The position numbers and the translations under genes were made by a program. Shown here piece by piece: positions 31,923 to 41,090 of a stretch of 64,000 nt of DNA. Each line of letters starts with the position of its first letter. Position 1 is the stretch's first letter. The notes beneath the pieces were generated by a model, which saw nothing but the letters and a program-made list of their open reading frames with translations, was not told the DNA's origin and did no database searches. Source of the DNA: an uncultured Eubacteriales bacterium (lineage in GTDB: Bacteria > Bacillota > Clostridia > Oscillospirales > Acutalibacteraceae); assembly GCA_951801675.1 (NCBI GenBank), contig CATONX010000001.1, positions 180,475 to 244,474 on the forward strand, written 5' to 3'.

Positions 31923-33155
31923 ATGAAAGGCAACGTCATTGTCGGGCAGTCGGGAGGACCGACCGCCGTGATCAATTCCAGTCTGGTGGGCGTTTATAAA
32001 ACGGCCAAGGACCGGGGTGCGAAAAAAATATACGGCATGCTGCACGGGGTGCAGGGGCTTTTGGAAGAAAAGGTGGTGGACCTGTCGGAGCACATCCGCA
32101 ACGACCTGGACATTGAGCTTCTCAAACGCACACCGTCTTCTTATCTGGGCTCCTGCCGGTATAAGCTGCCCAACATCGCGGAGGACGAAGAAACCTATAA
32201 AAAAATCTTCGCTATCCTCAAAAAGCTGCAAATCGAGTATTTCTTTTACATTGGCGGCAACGACTCGATGGACACCATCAAGAAACTGTCCGATTACGCC
32301 ATGATCCGCGGGATTGACATTCGCTTTATCGGCGTTCCCAAAACCATTGATAACGACCTTGCCGCGACCGACCATACCCCCGGCTACGGCAGTGCCGCCA
32401 AATACATCAGCTCTATCCTCAAGGAGGTCATCCGCGACGGCTTGGTGTACGCCCAGAAGAACGTCACCATTGTGGAGATCATGGGCCGCAACGCCGGCTG
32501 GCTTGCGGGTGCCGCGGCGCTTGCCCGCTGTGAGGACTGCGAAGGCCCCGACATGATCTTCCTTCCGGAGATCAGCTTTGATATCGACTGCTTCATCGAC
32601 CGGGTGGACAAAATCCAAAGGGAGAAGGAGTCGGTGGTCATCGCCGTGTCGGAGGGCATTAAGCTGCCGGACGGCCGCTATGTCTGCGAATTGACCGATT
32701 ACGCCCAGTATGTGGACGCCTTCGGCCATAAGCTGTTGGCGGGCACCGCCCGCTTCCTTGCCAACAAAGCGGCCAAGGAAATCGGCTGCAAAACCCGCGC
32801 AATTGAATTTAGTACCCTCCAGCGGTGCGCGTCTCATATCGTTTCCCGGGTGGACATCACCGAGGCCTTCCAGGTAGGCGGCGCGGCGGTCAAGGCCGCC
32901 TTTGAAGGGGAAAGCGGCAAGATGATTACCCTCAAGCGCCTTTCCAACGATCCCTATCAGTGCACCACCGATATCTATGACGTGCATAAAATCGCCAACG
33001 TGGAAAAGCTGGTCCCACGGGAGTGGATCAATGAGGACGGCACCTATGTCACCCCTGACTTTGTCAATTACGTGCGCCCCCTCATTCAGGCGGAGCTTAC
33101 CCCCATTATGGTGGACGGCCTGCCCCGGCATCTGTATTATAAGGATAAAATTTGA
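31923..33155 (+). CDS. 6-phosphofructokinase, pyrophosphate-dependent type
   Basis: 410 residues. GQSGGPTAVIN is the phosphate-donor loop. GGNDSMDT (111-118) has Asp where ATP enzymes have Gly, and VPKTIDND has K140 where ATP enzymes have Gly; both changes mark pyrophosphate as donor. IMGRNAGWLA and the MGR region bind fructose 6-phosphate. The reversible PPi-linked step saves ATP and fits with the PPi-driven pump HppA in this window. GGGAGGCGG precedes the ATG at 31923. Confidence 0.93.
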   Translation: MKGNVIVGQSGGPTAVINSSLVGVYKTAKDRGAKKIYGMLHGVQGLLEEKVVDLSEHIRNDLDIELLKRTPSSYLGSCRYKLPNIAEDEETYKKIFAILKKLQIEYFFYIGGNDSMDTIKKLSDYAMIRGIDIRFIGVPKTIDNDLAATDHTPGYGSAAKYISSILKEVIRDGLVYAQKNVTIVEIMGRNAGWLAGAAALARCEDCEGPDMIFLPEISFDIDCFIDRVDKIQREKESVVIAVSEGIKLPDGRYVCELTDYAQYVDAFGHKLLAGTARFLANKAAKEIGCKTRAIEFSTLQRCASHIVSRVDITEAFQVGGAAVKAAFEGESGKMITLKRLSNDPYQCTTDIYDVHKIANVEKLVPREWINEDGTYVTPDFVNYVRPLIQAELTPIMVDGLPRHLYYKDKI

Positions 33156-33170
33156 TAAAGTGGTGAGGCG

Positions 33171-33218
33171 AAAAGCCCCGCAGCCTTGGGAGAACTTCCC
33201 TTGGTTGCGGGGCTTTTC
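33171..33218. terminator. Bidirectional terminator between pfk and the glucan synthase gene
   Basis: AAAAGCCCCGCA pairs with TGCGGGGCTTTT, with an inner GGGA/TCCC stem. T runs occur on both strands, serving the two converging genes. Confidence 0.85.
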
Positions 33219-33232
33219 CTGTTTTCCTGCGG

Positions 33233-36200
33233 TTATTCGGCCGGTTTTTCGGTCACCGTACCGTCTTTGTAGCAAATTCGCTTTCCATTTAACGTCACCT
33301 GGGCCTCGAAGCCTTCCCAGTCGTCCGGAAGCCGGGGAGAGAACTCCACCTTGTCCCCGCGGATGCGAATCCCCAAAAGCTCTTCGACGAGGATTTTGTA
33401 ATACCAGGCCGCCGCGCCCGTGTACTGGCTCCAGCCTCCCCGGCCCTGGGCGCCCTCATGGGCGTACACGTCCGCCGCCATGGCATAGGGCTCGGTTTTG
33501 TAGGCCTTCGCCCGTTCCTCATCCAGGTACTTGTTGACCGGGTTTAAAATCTCAAGCAGCCGGTATCCATCCTCCACCCGGCCTTCCCTGAGCATGGCCA
33601 TGGTCAGCCAGCACGCCCCGTGGGTGTACTGCCCACCGTTTTCCCGCAGCCCCGCCGGGTAAGCCTTGACATAGCCCGGATTTTTGACCGACTTGTCAAA
33701 AGGCGGGTAAAACAGGCGGATATACCCACCCTGCTCGTCCACCAGCAGCCGCAGGCAGGCGTCCAGCGCCCGGTTGCGCCGCTCTTTGTCCGGCATCCCG
33801 CACAGCACCGCGAAGGACTGGGACAGGCTGTCGATCCTGCACTCGTCCGACTGCCGGCTTCCCATAGGCGTGCCGTCGTCGTAAAAGGCCCGCAGGTACC
33901 ACTCGCCGTCCCATGCGGTTTCGTCCACCGCTCTTTTCAGCCGCTCTGCTTCCCCGCGGTAGCGGTCCGCCCGTTCGGTTTCCCCCCGGCCTTCGCATAC
34001 CGGTGCAAACCGATTAAGCACCATCGCTAAGAACATAGCAAGCCAAACGCTCTCGCCTTGTCCCTTTGCGCCCACCAGGTTGTACCCGTCGTTCCAGTCG
34101 CCGCCGCCCATTTTGGGAAGCCCGTGGCTGCCCCACTGCATAGCCCGTTCGATGGCGCTGACCGCGTGGTTATACATATCCCCGCTCACCAGGGACTGGG
34201 CCGGTTCAAAATACCGCTCCTGCTCGTCCTCGCTCAGTTCTGCCCCCGCCAGATACGGCACCTGTACCGTCAAAATGCTTTTGTCTTCTGTCACCAGCAG
34301 ATATTCGCACAGTACATAAGGCAGCCAAAGCAGGTCGTCGGAATATCGGGTGCGCACCCCGTGCATCCGCCCGCCGGTTTTCGGCAGCTGATGCCACCAG
34401 TGGAGCACGTCCCCTTCCTCGAACTGATGAGCCGCCGCCCGAATCAGATGCACCCGCGCCAGTTCCGGCCGGTTGAGCATGACCGCCAGGCAGTCCTGCA
34501 ATTGGTCCCGAAATCCCCACGCGCCGCCGCACTGGTAAAAGCCGGTGCGACCCAAAAAGCGGGAGGACAGCACCTGATGCGGCAGCCACCGGTTGATGAG
34601 CTGGTTGATGGCTTCGTTTGGCGTTTTCACCTGAATGCGCACCTTGGAGGGCGAAAACCGCAGCTTTGTCGAAAGGATTTCCTTGGCCGCTTCCTCGCCC
34701 GCGCCCCAGGAAAGGATGAACTTGACCGTCTCCCGCCGTCTGGGCGGCAGCTTTCTTTGTACGATCACCACCCCGCAGGGATCGGGAACGGGGGCGAGCA
34801 CTCGTTCGTTCCACCGGCCCGCCAAAAAAGCGCCCCGGTCGCAGGTGCATTCCTCCGCCCCGCCCTCGCAGGTCAGACACATGGCGCCGGGTACGGCGCT
34901 GTTAAAGGGATTTCGCAGAGTCAGAACCCCTTTTTCCCATTTTGCCGCCAGCTGCCGCGCCGTGGTGCGGTTGACGCCTAAGACCGGCTCGGTGTAATAC
35001 GCCGCCTGTACCTGGATTTCTTCCGCGCTGGTGTTCTCCATTTCCAGCGTCACCTCCTTTGCGCAGCCCTGCTGCGGGACCCGTACGGTGACAGTCGTGT
35101 AGACCTTTCCCGCCGTTCCCTCATAAACCGCCTCACTCGGCGAAAAATGTGCCCGGCTTTGGTCCACGCAGTCGTAGATGTGCCCGTCCATGCGCAGCAG
35201 TACCATTTCGCCCCGGTTGTCGGAACGGGTGTCGTTATACCAGGGGGTGAGCTTGTTTTCCCGGGCGTTTACCGCCCAGCTAAAGCCCAGCGCCCGGTCG
35301 GATAGGCAGGTACCGAAGGCTTGGTTTGCGAGAATGAGTACCCAGGGAAGAGCCGGCGGCGTTTCCACCGTAAACCCGTTCTCCGTAAATACCCCGCCTT
35401 CCACCGAAAGCAACGCCTTCTCTGCCTCCACCCGTGGTTCGGCGGACGAAAAGACCGCCGGAATGAAATTGGGAACCGGCGCGTCCTCCCGAATCATAGA
35501 CTTTGGCGCAACGTGGCAGGCTGCCGCTTTGAGTAACGTAATCAGTTCCTCACCGTAGCGCGTCCGATCCACCGGATGCACCCCGCCGTTGGCGTGCAAA
35601 AGAGGCTCGGCCTCCTCGGCTTTGACCGCGTCCTTGATGGCAGCCAGGACCGGCTGGGCATAGTCGCCCCCTTCTTCGAAGAGAATCGCCAAATCCATCG
35701 GGATTCCCGCCCGGTGCAGGCAGGAAAGCAGCCGGATATAGGGCTGCAAGCGAGCCGCGTCCGCCGCCGTGTCCAGCTCCACTAAAACAATGGGATTGTC
35801 CCCGGAAATACCCGCTCCCCACAAAGCGGGAATTCCCAGCCGGTTGTGGCGCTGGGCTTCGAGGATCTCCGGGCTGTCCCGCAAGGGAAAGAAAAGCTTC
35901 GGGAGAATGGTTTGTCCTAAGCGTGCTTCCATGCCGCTGCCGGAAAGGGGAGAAATTGCTGCCTTTTGCGGCGCGAGCGGTCCCTCCTGCCGCACCGCGG
36001 CAAACCGCTCCAGCGCCTCTTCGTTGCTTCCCGCCGCACATAGGCAGAGGGTCACCGTCTTCTGCCCCTTGGCGGGCAGCTCCAGCCGGCACTTGAGACA
36101 CAGTGCCGGGTCCGGCACGCCCTGTCCCTTTTTGAGCCCCTTTTCAAACGCCTCCGGCAAAGAGAATATCCCTTTCGGCCTTGACAGAATCCGTTCCCGG

Positions 36201-39200
36201 CTGCAGTCGAACGTGAAGGGAACATCCTCTAAGATTCCCGCCGCCAGAGCCACGCCCGATTGGCTTCCCCGCTTCTTGCGGGAAAACAGAACGACCCCGC
36301 TTCCCTCGTCGTACTCGGTCTGCACAAAAATCCGGGAAAAGGCAGGGTGTGCCAAATCATCCGCATCCTTTGCCAGGCACGGCTCCAGATACAGCAGCAG
36401 CTCCACGCTTTTTCGGGAACTCCCATGGTTTTTGATTTGGAACAAACGCTGTTCGCACGCCATGCGGGGATGCAAAGCCGCCATCATTCCCGCCTCGACT
36501 TCTCCTTTTTTCGCATAAAAGGCCGTGTAGGAGGGGGCGAATTCCACCCGGTGGGAAGCCTTGCACCGGTAGAGGGGCGCTTTGGTCACCGAGAACATCT
36601 CATCGCCTGCTTTGATAAAAGCAAAAATCCCCAGCGGGCGGCGCAAAAGGTCAAAAGACCGCCTCGTTAAATCCAGCCCCCGGTATTTGGAAACCGACGC
36701 GCCCGTGTCGGTGACCGCCAGCGTCCATTCCCCGTTTTGCAGCAGCTGCATCCGGGGAAAGGCCGGGTTTAGCTGCTGAAATTCCTCTGTCGTGCCGGTC
36801 ACTCGCCCCGGCTTCTGAGGCACCTCTCTGCGGTCGATGTCCTCAAACACCACCGCCCCCGACGGAATTTTTTCTTCTAGTAATTCTCTTGCCGCGTCCA
36901 TTTGGTGGTCTTTGAGAAACCTCCTCTGAAAAATGTCGTTCTTGAGCAGATTGGCCACCGCCACCAAGCTCATGCCCACGTGGTGCGCCATGTAGCTGCG
37001 CACAATGGCGAAGGGCGCGTGCTCCACCCGCTTCTTGGTAAAGTCCACCGCCTCGTAGAACCCGCACCGTCCCCGGATCCCTAACCGGGACAGGCGCTTG
37101 AGGTTCGCCATGGACGCCACCGGCTCAAAGGGCAGGGTAAGGAAGGCGGAGTACGGGGAAATGACCAGCTCCGCGTCCAGCCCCCGCTTGAGCCCCAGCT
37201 TTTGCACCCCATGGGCCTTGTATTGGTAATTGAGCTGCGCGTCGAAGGCGTAAAACCCGCTTTCAGAGATGCCCCAAGGCACGTCCTTCCCCCGCACGCA
37301 CCGCCGCTGGCAGTACACGCAAAACCGCAGCGCCTCGAACCCCAAAGACCCTTCCGGCGACGGCAGCAGCAGATGCGGCATGAAGTATTCGAACATGGTT
37401 CCCGTCCAGCTGACCGGCCCCGTGTACCCGCCGCTGCGGGCCAGCGTCCGCCCCAGAGCGCCCCAGTGCTTCTTGGGCACCTGCCTAGACGCCACCGCAA
37501 AGTAGCTGGTCATGCGCGCTTCGCTCATCAAAAGGTCGTAGTAGGAGGAGGTCAGCTCTCCCGCCTGCAAATCGTACCCGATGTGAAAGAGCTTGCGCCG
37601 CGGGTTATACAAAGGAGACAGATCGGTCTCAGCAATGATTTTGTGAAGCCGCCCGGCGATTTCGGAAATCCGCCCGTCCTCACCCTTGTATTCGAGTAGC
37701 CCTTCCCGCGCCGCCACCGCGCAGCAGGCAAAGTTCCCCGAATCCACCGTGGACACGTACCGCGGCGCCATAGCCCGCAGGGTCTTCGTATCGTACCAGT
37801 TGAGCAGGTTCCCGTGCCATTTTTCCAGCCGCTCAATGGAGGAAACGATCCGCTCCATCCGGCTTGCCAGCTCCTCGCCTTCGATGAGCCCGAAATCCCG
37901 CGCCGCCACCGTGCACAGAAGCAGAAACCCGATGTTCGTCGGGGACGTGCGGTGGGCGACAGCGGCCACCGGCGCCTCCTGGCAGTTGTCGGGCGGCAGG
38001 TAATTGTCCTCCGGGCCGCACAGCTCGTCGTAATACCGCCACATGGCCGCCGCCCAGGAATGGAGCTTTTCCCGGTCCTTGAAGGAAAGAGGGCTGCCCA
38101 CCGGCTTTGCCCCCCTGGAGGTAAACAGGCACAAAGGCAGCAAAAACAAAAACGCAAGCCCCGCAAGCTTGGTCAGCCCTTCGGTTGCGAACAGCAAAAG
38201 CCCCAGCCCGATGAGCTCACACAGCCAGGTCTGCCGGATGGCGCTTCCCAAGTCGTTTCCATGCTCCGCGTCCGCCGCCGTCACCCAGTCGAGCAGCCCC
38301 TTCTTGGACACGAACAGCCGCCACAAAGCCCGGCTGATGGCGGACAGGGAAAGCAGAGCGTTTTTGGGCAGCATAATGAATTGAAACACCGCCTGAGCCA
38401 GCGCGTGCATGGCCTGAGGCATGGCTTTCGAATAATACTTGCGCGACAGCATGGACAACCCGCCGTGAATGAGCCCGGAAATCAGGCCGAACAGCCCGCC
38501 TCCCACACAGGAGAGAAGCCCCGCCCCCGCCAGGACCGCCGCCACATCCCCCGAGAAGAAGGCCGATGCGATCACGCAGCCCAAAGCGATTATCGGGGTC
38601 GCGCTGCGCCTTAAGTTATCGAAGAGCTTATAGCGGGAAAGCCCGTCCAAGGGGTTTTTCTTTCCGTCTGCCGTTTGATAGCCCTTCGAGAGCCATAGCA
38701 TGTTCTGCCAATCTCCCCGGATCCACCGGCCCAGCCGCGCCATCCACGGCAGCATGGCCGACGGGCATCCGTCGGTCATCTCTATGTCGGACAAAAAGGC
38801 CGTGCGCAGAAACCCGCTTTCTAAAATGTCGTGGCTGAGCACCTGGTTTTCCGGAATGGCGGTGTTTAACAGGGTATAAAACGCCTTCGCGTCAATGAGC
38901 CCCTTGCCGGCGAAAATCCCTTCGCCGAACAGGTCCTGGTACAAATCCCCCACCGCCGTGTTGTAGGCGGTCACGCCCCCGAGCCCCGCCATAATCCGGG
39001 AAAACGGGGTCTTGGCGGAGGACTGCAGGTCGGTCTCCATCCGGGGCGCCAGAATGCCGTACCCCGCCGCCACTCGTCCGCCGTCTTCGCCGTAAACCGG
39101 CCGGTTAAGCGGATGCAGAGCACACGCCACCAACTCGGATACCGTGTTCATCAGCGGCTCCGTATCCGCGTCCAGCGCCAGAAGGTAGCGCACCGAGGAA

Positions 39201-40588
39201 AGCTGCCCCAAATCCCCTTCGCTTTCCAAAAGCTTCTGCCGCTCTCCCGCCACCATCCGGCAAAGCTGGGTGATGGCGCCGCGCTTTCTCTCCCAGCCGC
39301 TGTAGGCCCGCTGGGTCTTGCTGTATACCCGCGGCCGCACCAGCAGCAAAAACCGGTTTCCGTACTGCCGGTTTAAATCCCGGACAATCCGCTTCGCCGC
39401 CGCAATGGCCGACCCATCCTCCGGCAGCGTGGGCGTGTCCGCCTGCTTTAAGTCGGCCAGGATGCAGTAGAGAATATTCTCCCCGCCGTTTGTAAAACAA
39501 AGCCGCGTCAGCCGCTGCCGCAGAGGCTGGGCCTTTTCCGCCGTGGAGAGCAGGGTGGAGATGACCACCGCCGTTTTCCCTTCCTCCGGGATTCCCTCAC
39601 GAAGATCCATCCGCGGCAGAATGGTGGGGGGTACTCCCTTTAAAGCAAAATAGTCTACCGCCGGCTTGATCGCCTCCCAGAGGGGGAAGAACAAAAGCGG
39701 AATGCTCCAATACGCCCCGCACAATACCCCTGCCAGCGTAGCGATGGCCGCCGCCAGTACCACATTGACGGTAAGGGCCGTCACGCCCCGCCGTCTGCGC
39801 TTGTGAAGAAACCCGGTTTCCTCCAAAATCCAGTAGCCGATGTGCCGCTGCCGCTCTTCAGAAGCCGCCTGCGCCCTTGTAAGCGCTTCTTGTGCCACCT
39901 TGATTTCGGAAACCCGCCGCCGGATGGCCAGATCGCTGATTTTGCCCCGGTAAAGGGCCCTCGATTCCTCCGCCATCTTCGGATACGTTCCGGTAGGATC
40001 CCTGCGCAGGATCTCCTCCACCGGGCTAAACGGCTCGGTAATAAGCCCGAAGTCCAGGTTCGGGATTTCCTGGATGGATCCTACCGCCGCACCCATGCGC
40101 AAAGCCGCCGCCGCGTCCCGTTTCCCTTCGCAGCACTTGGCCGCCTGGTGCAGAAGCGCCGCCTTGAGCATCGGCTCGATGAAATCCAGCTCGCACCCCT
40201 CCAGCGGCCGTACCTTCCCCGCCGCTTTGAGGGTTTCGACCAGCGTTTCTTCCGTGAACCCACCCGTTTTCGCGCACAGCAGTTCGCACAGCCGGTACAC
40301 CGCCCACATCCGGTCCTCCCGCCGGGCAGGCAGAGGCCGCGCCGTCTTCATCACCCGCAAAAGAGCGCGTCCCTCCCGTTCCAGCAGGTAGAAGTTGTCG
40401 CACAGCCATTCGGCCACCCCGTGCCGGTCGTCGTTTTGCAGCTCTTCGCGGTAATGCCGCCGCAGTATATTCAGGTCGCTCTCCACCTGCCGCTTGATCG
40501 CCGGCGCCTTGCGAAACTGGAGTTCTCCAGGCGCTCCGATCTGCGCGGCAAGGCCGAGACCCTGATGGTTTTTCTGTGTTGCAGCCAT
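33233..40588 (-). CDS. Giant cyclic beta-1,2-glucan synthase-like protein (NdvB type)
   Basis: About 2451 residues. An N-terminal helical part (to 270) precedes two membrane helices. A GT84-like glucosyltransferase with LLALDADTEP as the DXD-type site follows near residue 490, then a second membrane cluster (about 690-860). A glucoamylase-like domain occupies about 880-1290. The C-terminal half holds sugar-binding beta domains and a GH94 phosphorylase domain with the catalytic Asp in GGGDWNDGYN. The order matches NdvB/Cgs, which make cyclic beta-1,2-glucan. ATG at 40588 has AAGGATGG 8 bases upstream. Confidence 0.88.
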   Translation of the reverse strand: MAATQKNHQGLGLAAQIGAPGELQFRKAPAIKRQVESDLNILRRHYREELQNDDRHGVAEWLCDNFYLLEREGRALLRVMKTARPLPARREDRMWAVYRLCELLCAKTGGFTEETLVETLKAAGKVRPLEGCELDFIEPMLKAALLHQAAKCCEGKRDAAAALRMGAAVGSIQEIPNLDFGLITEPFSPVEEILRRDPTGTYPKMAEESRALYRGKISDLAIRRRVSEIKVAQEALTRAQAASEERQRHIGYWILEETGFLHKRRRRGVTALTVNVVLAAAIATLAGVLCGAYWSIPLLFFPLWEAIKPAVDYFALKGVPPTILPRMDLREGIPEEGKTAVVISTLLSTAEKAQPLRQRLTRLCFTNGGENILYCILADLKQADTPTLPEDGSAIAAAKRIVRDLNRQYGNRFLLLVRPRVYSKTQRAYSGWERKRGAITQLCRMVAGERQKLLESEGDLGQLSSVRYLLALDADTEPLMNTVSELVACALHPLNRPVYGEDGGRVAAGYGILAPRMETDLQSSAKTPFSRIMAGLGGVTAYNTAVGDLYQDLFGEGIFAGKGLIDAKAFYTLLNTAIPENQVLSHDILESGFLRTAFLSDIEMTDGCPSAMLPWMARLGRWIRGDWQNMLWLSKGYQTADGKKNPLDGLSRYKLFDNLRRSATPIIALGCVIASAFFSGDVAAVLAGAGLLSCVGGGLFGLISGLIHGGLSMLSRKYYSKAMPQAMHALAQAVFQFIMLPKNALLSLSAISRALWRLFVSKKGLLDWVTAADAEHGNDLGSAIRQTWLCELIGLGLLLFATEGLTKLAGLAFLFLLPLCLFTSRGAKPVGSPLSFKDREKLHSWAAAMWRYYDELCGPEDNYLPPDNCQEAPVAAVAHRTSPTNIGFLLLCTVAARDFGLIEGEELASRMERIVSSIERLEKWHGNLLNWYDTKTLRAMAPRYVSTVDSGNFACCAVAAREGLLEYKGEDGRISEIAGRLHKIIAETDLSPLYNPRRKLFHIGYDLQAGELTSSYYDLLMSEARMTSYFAVASRQVPKKHWGALGRTLARSGGYTGPVSWTGTMFEYFMPHLLLPSPEGSLGFEALRFCVYCQRRCVRGKDVPWGISESGFYAFDAQLNYQYKAHGVQKLGLKRGLDAELVISPYSAFLTLPFEPVASMANLKRLSRLGIRGRCGFYEAVDFTKKRVEHAPFAIVRSYMAHHVGMSLVAVANLLKNDIFQRRFLKDHQMDAARELLEEKIPSGAVVFEDIDRREVPQKPGRVTGTTEEFQQLNPAFPRMQLLQNGEWTLAVTDTGASVSKYRGLDLTRRSFDLLRRPLGIFAFIKAGDEMFSVTKAPLYRCKASHRVEFAPSYTAFYAKKGEVEAGMMAALHPRMACEQRLFQIKNHGSSRKSVELLLYLEPCLAKDADDLAHPAFSRIFVQTEYDEGSGVVLFSRKKRGSQSGVALAAGILEDVPFTFDCSRERILSRPKGIFSLPEAFEKGLKKGQGVPDPALCLKCRLELPAKGQKTVTLCLCAAGSNEEALERFAAVRQEGPLAPQKAAISPLSGSGMEARLGQTILPKLFFPLRDSPEILEAQRHNRLGIPALWGAGISGDNPIVLVELDTAADAARLQPYIRLLSCLHRAGIPMDLAILFEEGGDYAQPVLAAIKDAVKAEEAEPLLHANGGVHPVDRTRYGEELITLLKAAACHVAPKSMIREDAPVPNFIPAVFSSAEPRVEAEKALLSVEGGVFTENGFTVETPPALPWVLILANQAFGTCLSDRALGFSWAVNARENKLTPWYNDTRSDNRGEMVLLRMDGHIYDCVDQSRAHFSPSEAVYEGTAGKVYTTVTVRVPQQGCAKEVTLEMENTSAEEIQVQAAYYTEPVLGVNRTTARQLAAKWEKGVLTLRNPFNSAVPGAMCLTCEGGAEECTCDRGAFLAGRWNERVLAPVPDPCGVVIVQRKLPPRRRETVKFILSWGAGEEAAKEILSTKLRFSPSKVRIQVKTPNEAINQLINRWLPHQVLSSRFLGRTGFYQCGGAWGFRDQLQDCLAVMLNRPELARVHLIRAAAHQFEEGDVLHWWHQLPKTGGRMHGVRTRYSDDLLWLPYVLCEYLLVTEDKSILTVQVPYLAGAELSEDEQERYFEPAQSLVSGDMYNHAVSAIERAMQWGSHGLPKMGGGDWNDGYNLVGAKGQGESVWLAMFLAMVLNRFAPVCEGRGETERADRYRGEAERLKRAVDETAWDGEWYLRAFYDDGTPMGSRQSDECRIDSLSQSFAVLCGMPDKERRNRALDACLRLLVDEQGGYIRLFYPPFDKSVKNPGYVKAYPAGLRENGGQYTHGACWLTMAMLREGRVEDGYRLLEILNPVNKYLDEERAKAYKTEPYAMAADVYAHEGAQGRGGWSQYTGAAAWYYKILVEELLGIRIRGDKVEFSPRLPDDWEGFEAQVTLNGKRICYKDGTVTEKPAE

Positions 40589-40695
40589 GAAATGTACCAT
40601 CCTTACCCTTGAAAGTACCGGACGCGGTGATTTTGCGCCCGCAGTTCACAGGATATTGTTTCCATGGACGGCGAAAAAATACCCGGCTGCTTTTC

Positions 40696-40953
40696 TTATT
40701 CACAAGGCTTTGGCCGTTCCCGGTCGGAAAAGACCACGTCCGGTCTCGCTTCCTTCCGGTCGCTCCTGCCGCACAGATAATCTGCGCTGACCCGGTAAAG
40801 ATCGCAAAGCTCCACCATATCGCCAATCCGAATTCGCGCCGTGCCTTCTTCCATTGCCCGGTACCGCTTTTTCGAGGTCCCCATGTACGCGGCGGCCTGC
40901 TCCTGGGAAATCCCCGCCTCCAGGCGCAGTTGCTTGATGCGCTCGATGGTCAT
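40696..40953 (-). CDS. XRE-family transcriptional regulator
   Basis: 85 residues. IKQLRLEAGISQEQAAAYMG forms the helix-turn-helix and SADYLCGRSDRK ends the domain. AAAAAAGGAGG supports the ATG at 40953. The gene lies 107 bases upstream of the glucan synthase gene, same strand, with no clear terminator between, so it may control that gene. Confidence 0.88.
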   Translation of the reverse strand: MTIERIKQLRLEAGISQEQAAAYMGTSKKRYRAMEEGTARIRIGDMVELCDLYRVSADYLCGRSDRKEARPDVVFSDRERPKPCE

Positions 40954-41044
40954 AAAACCGCCTCCTTTTTTTGCAAGAGTACTCCGTTCTCCGGTAAAAA
41001 AACAGGGCCTGACACTACTAATAGTAAATATAGCAATTGTTTTT

Positions 41045-41082
41045 GCAAAAAAATTTGGCCCCCTGGTTTCCCAGAGGGCCAA
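41045..41082 (-). terminator. Intrinsic terminator of the Ca2+-ATPase gene
   Basis: Minus strand: TTGGCCCTCTGG, loop GAAA, CCAGGGGGCCAA, then ATTTTTTT. Confidence 0.85.
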
Positions 41083-41090
41083 AGCTTGCC

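Noticed and set aside
31896..33275. 459-codon open frame antisense to phosphofructokinase
   Set aside because: It mirrors the GC-rich codon pattern of the real gene, has no ribosome binding site and matches no family. The same holds for long antisense frames at 7465-8682, 12096-13088, 20196-21353 and 2895-3842.
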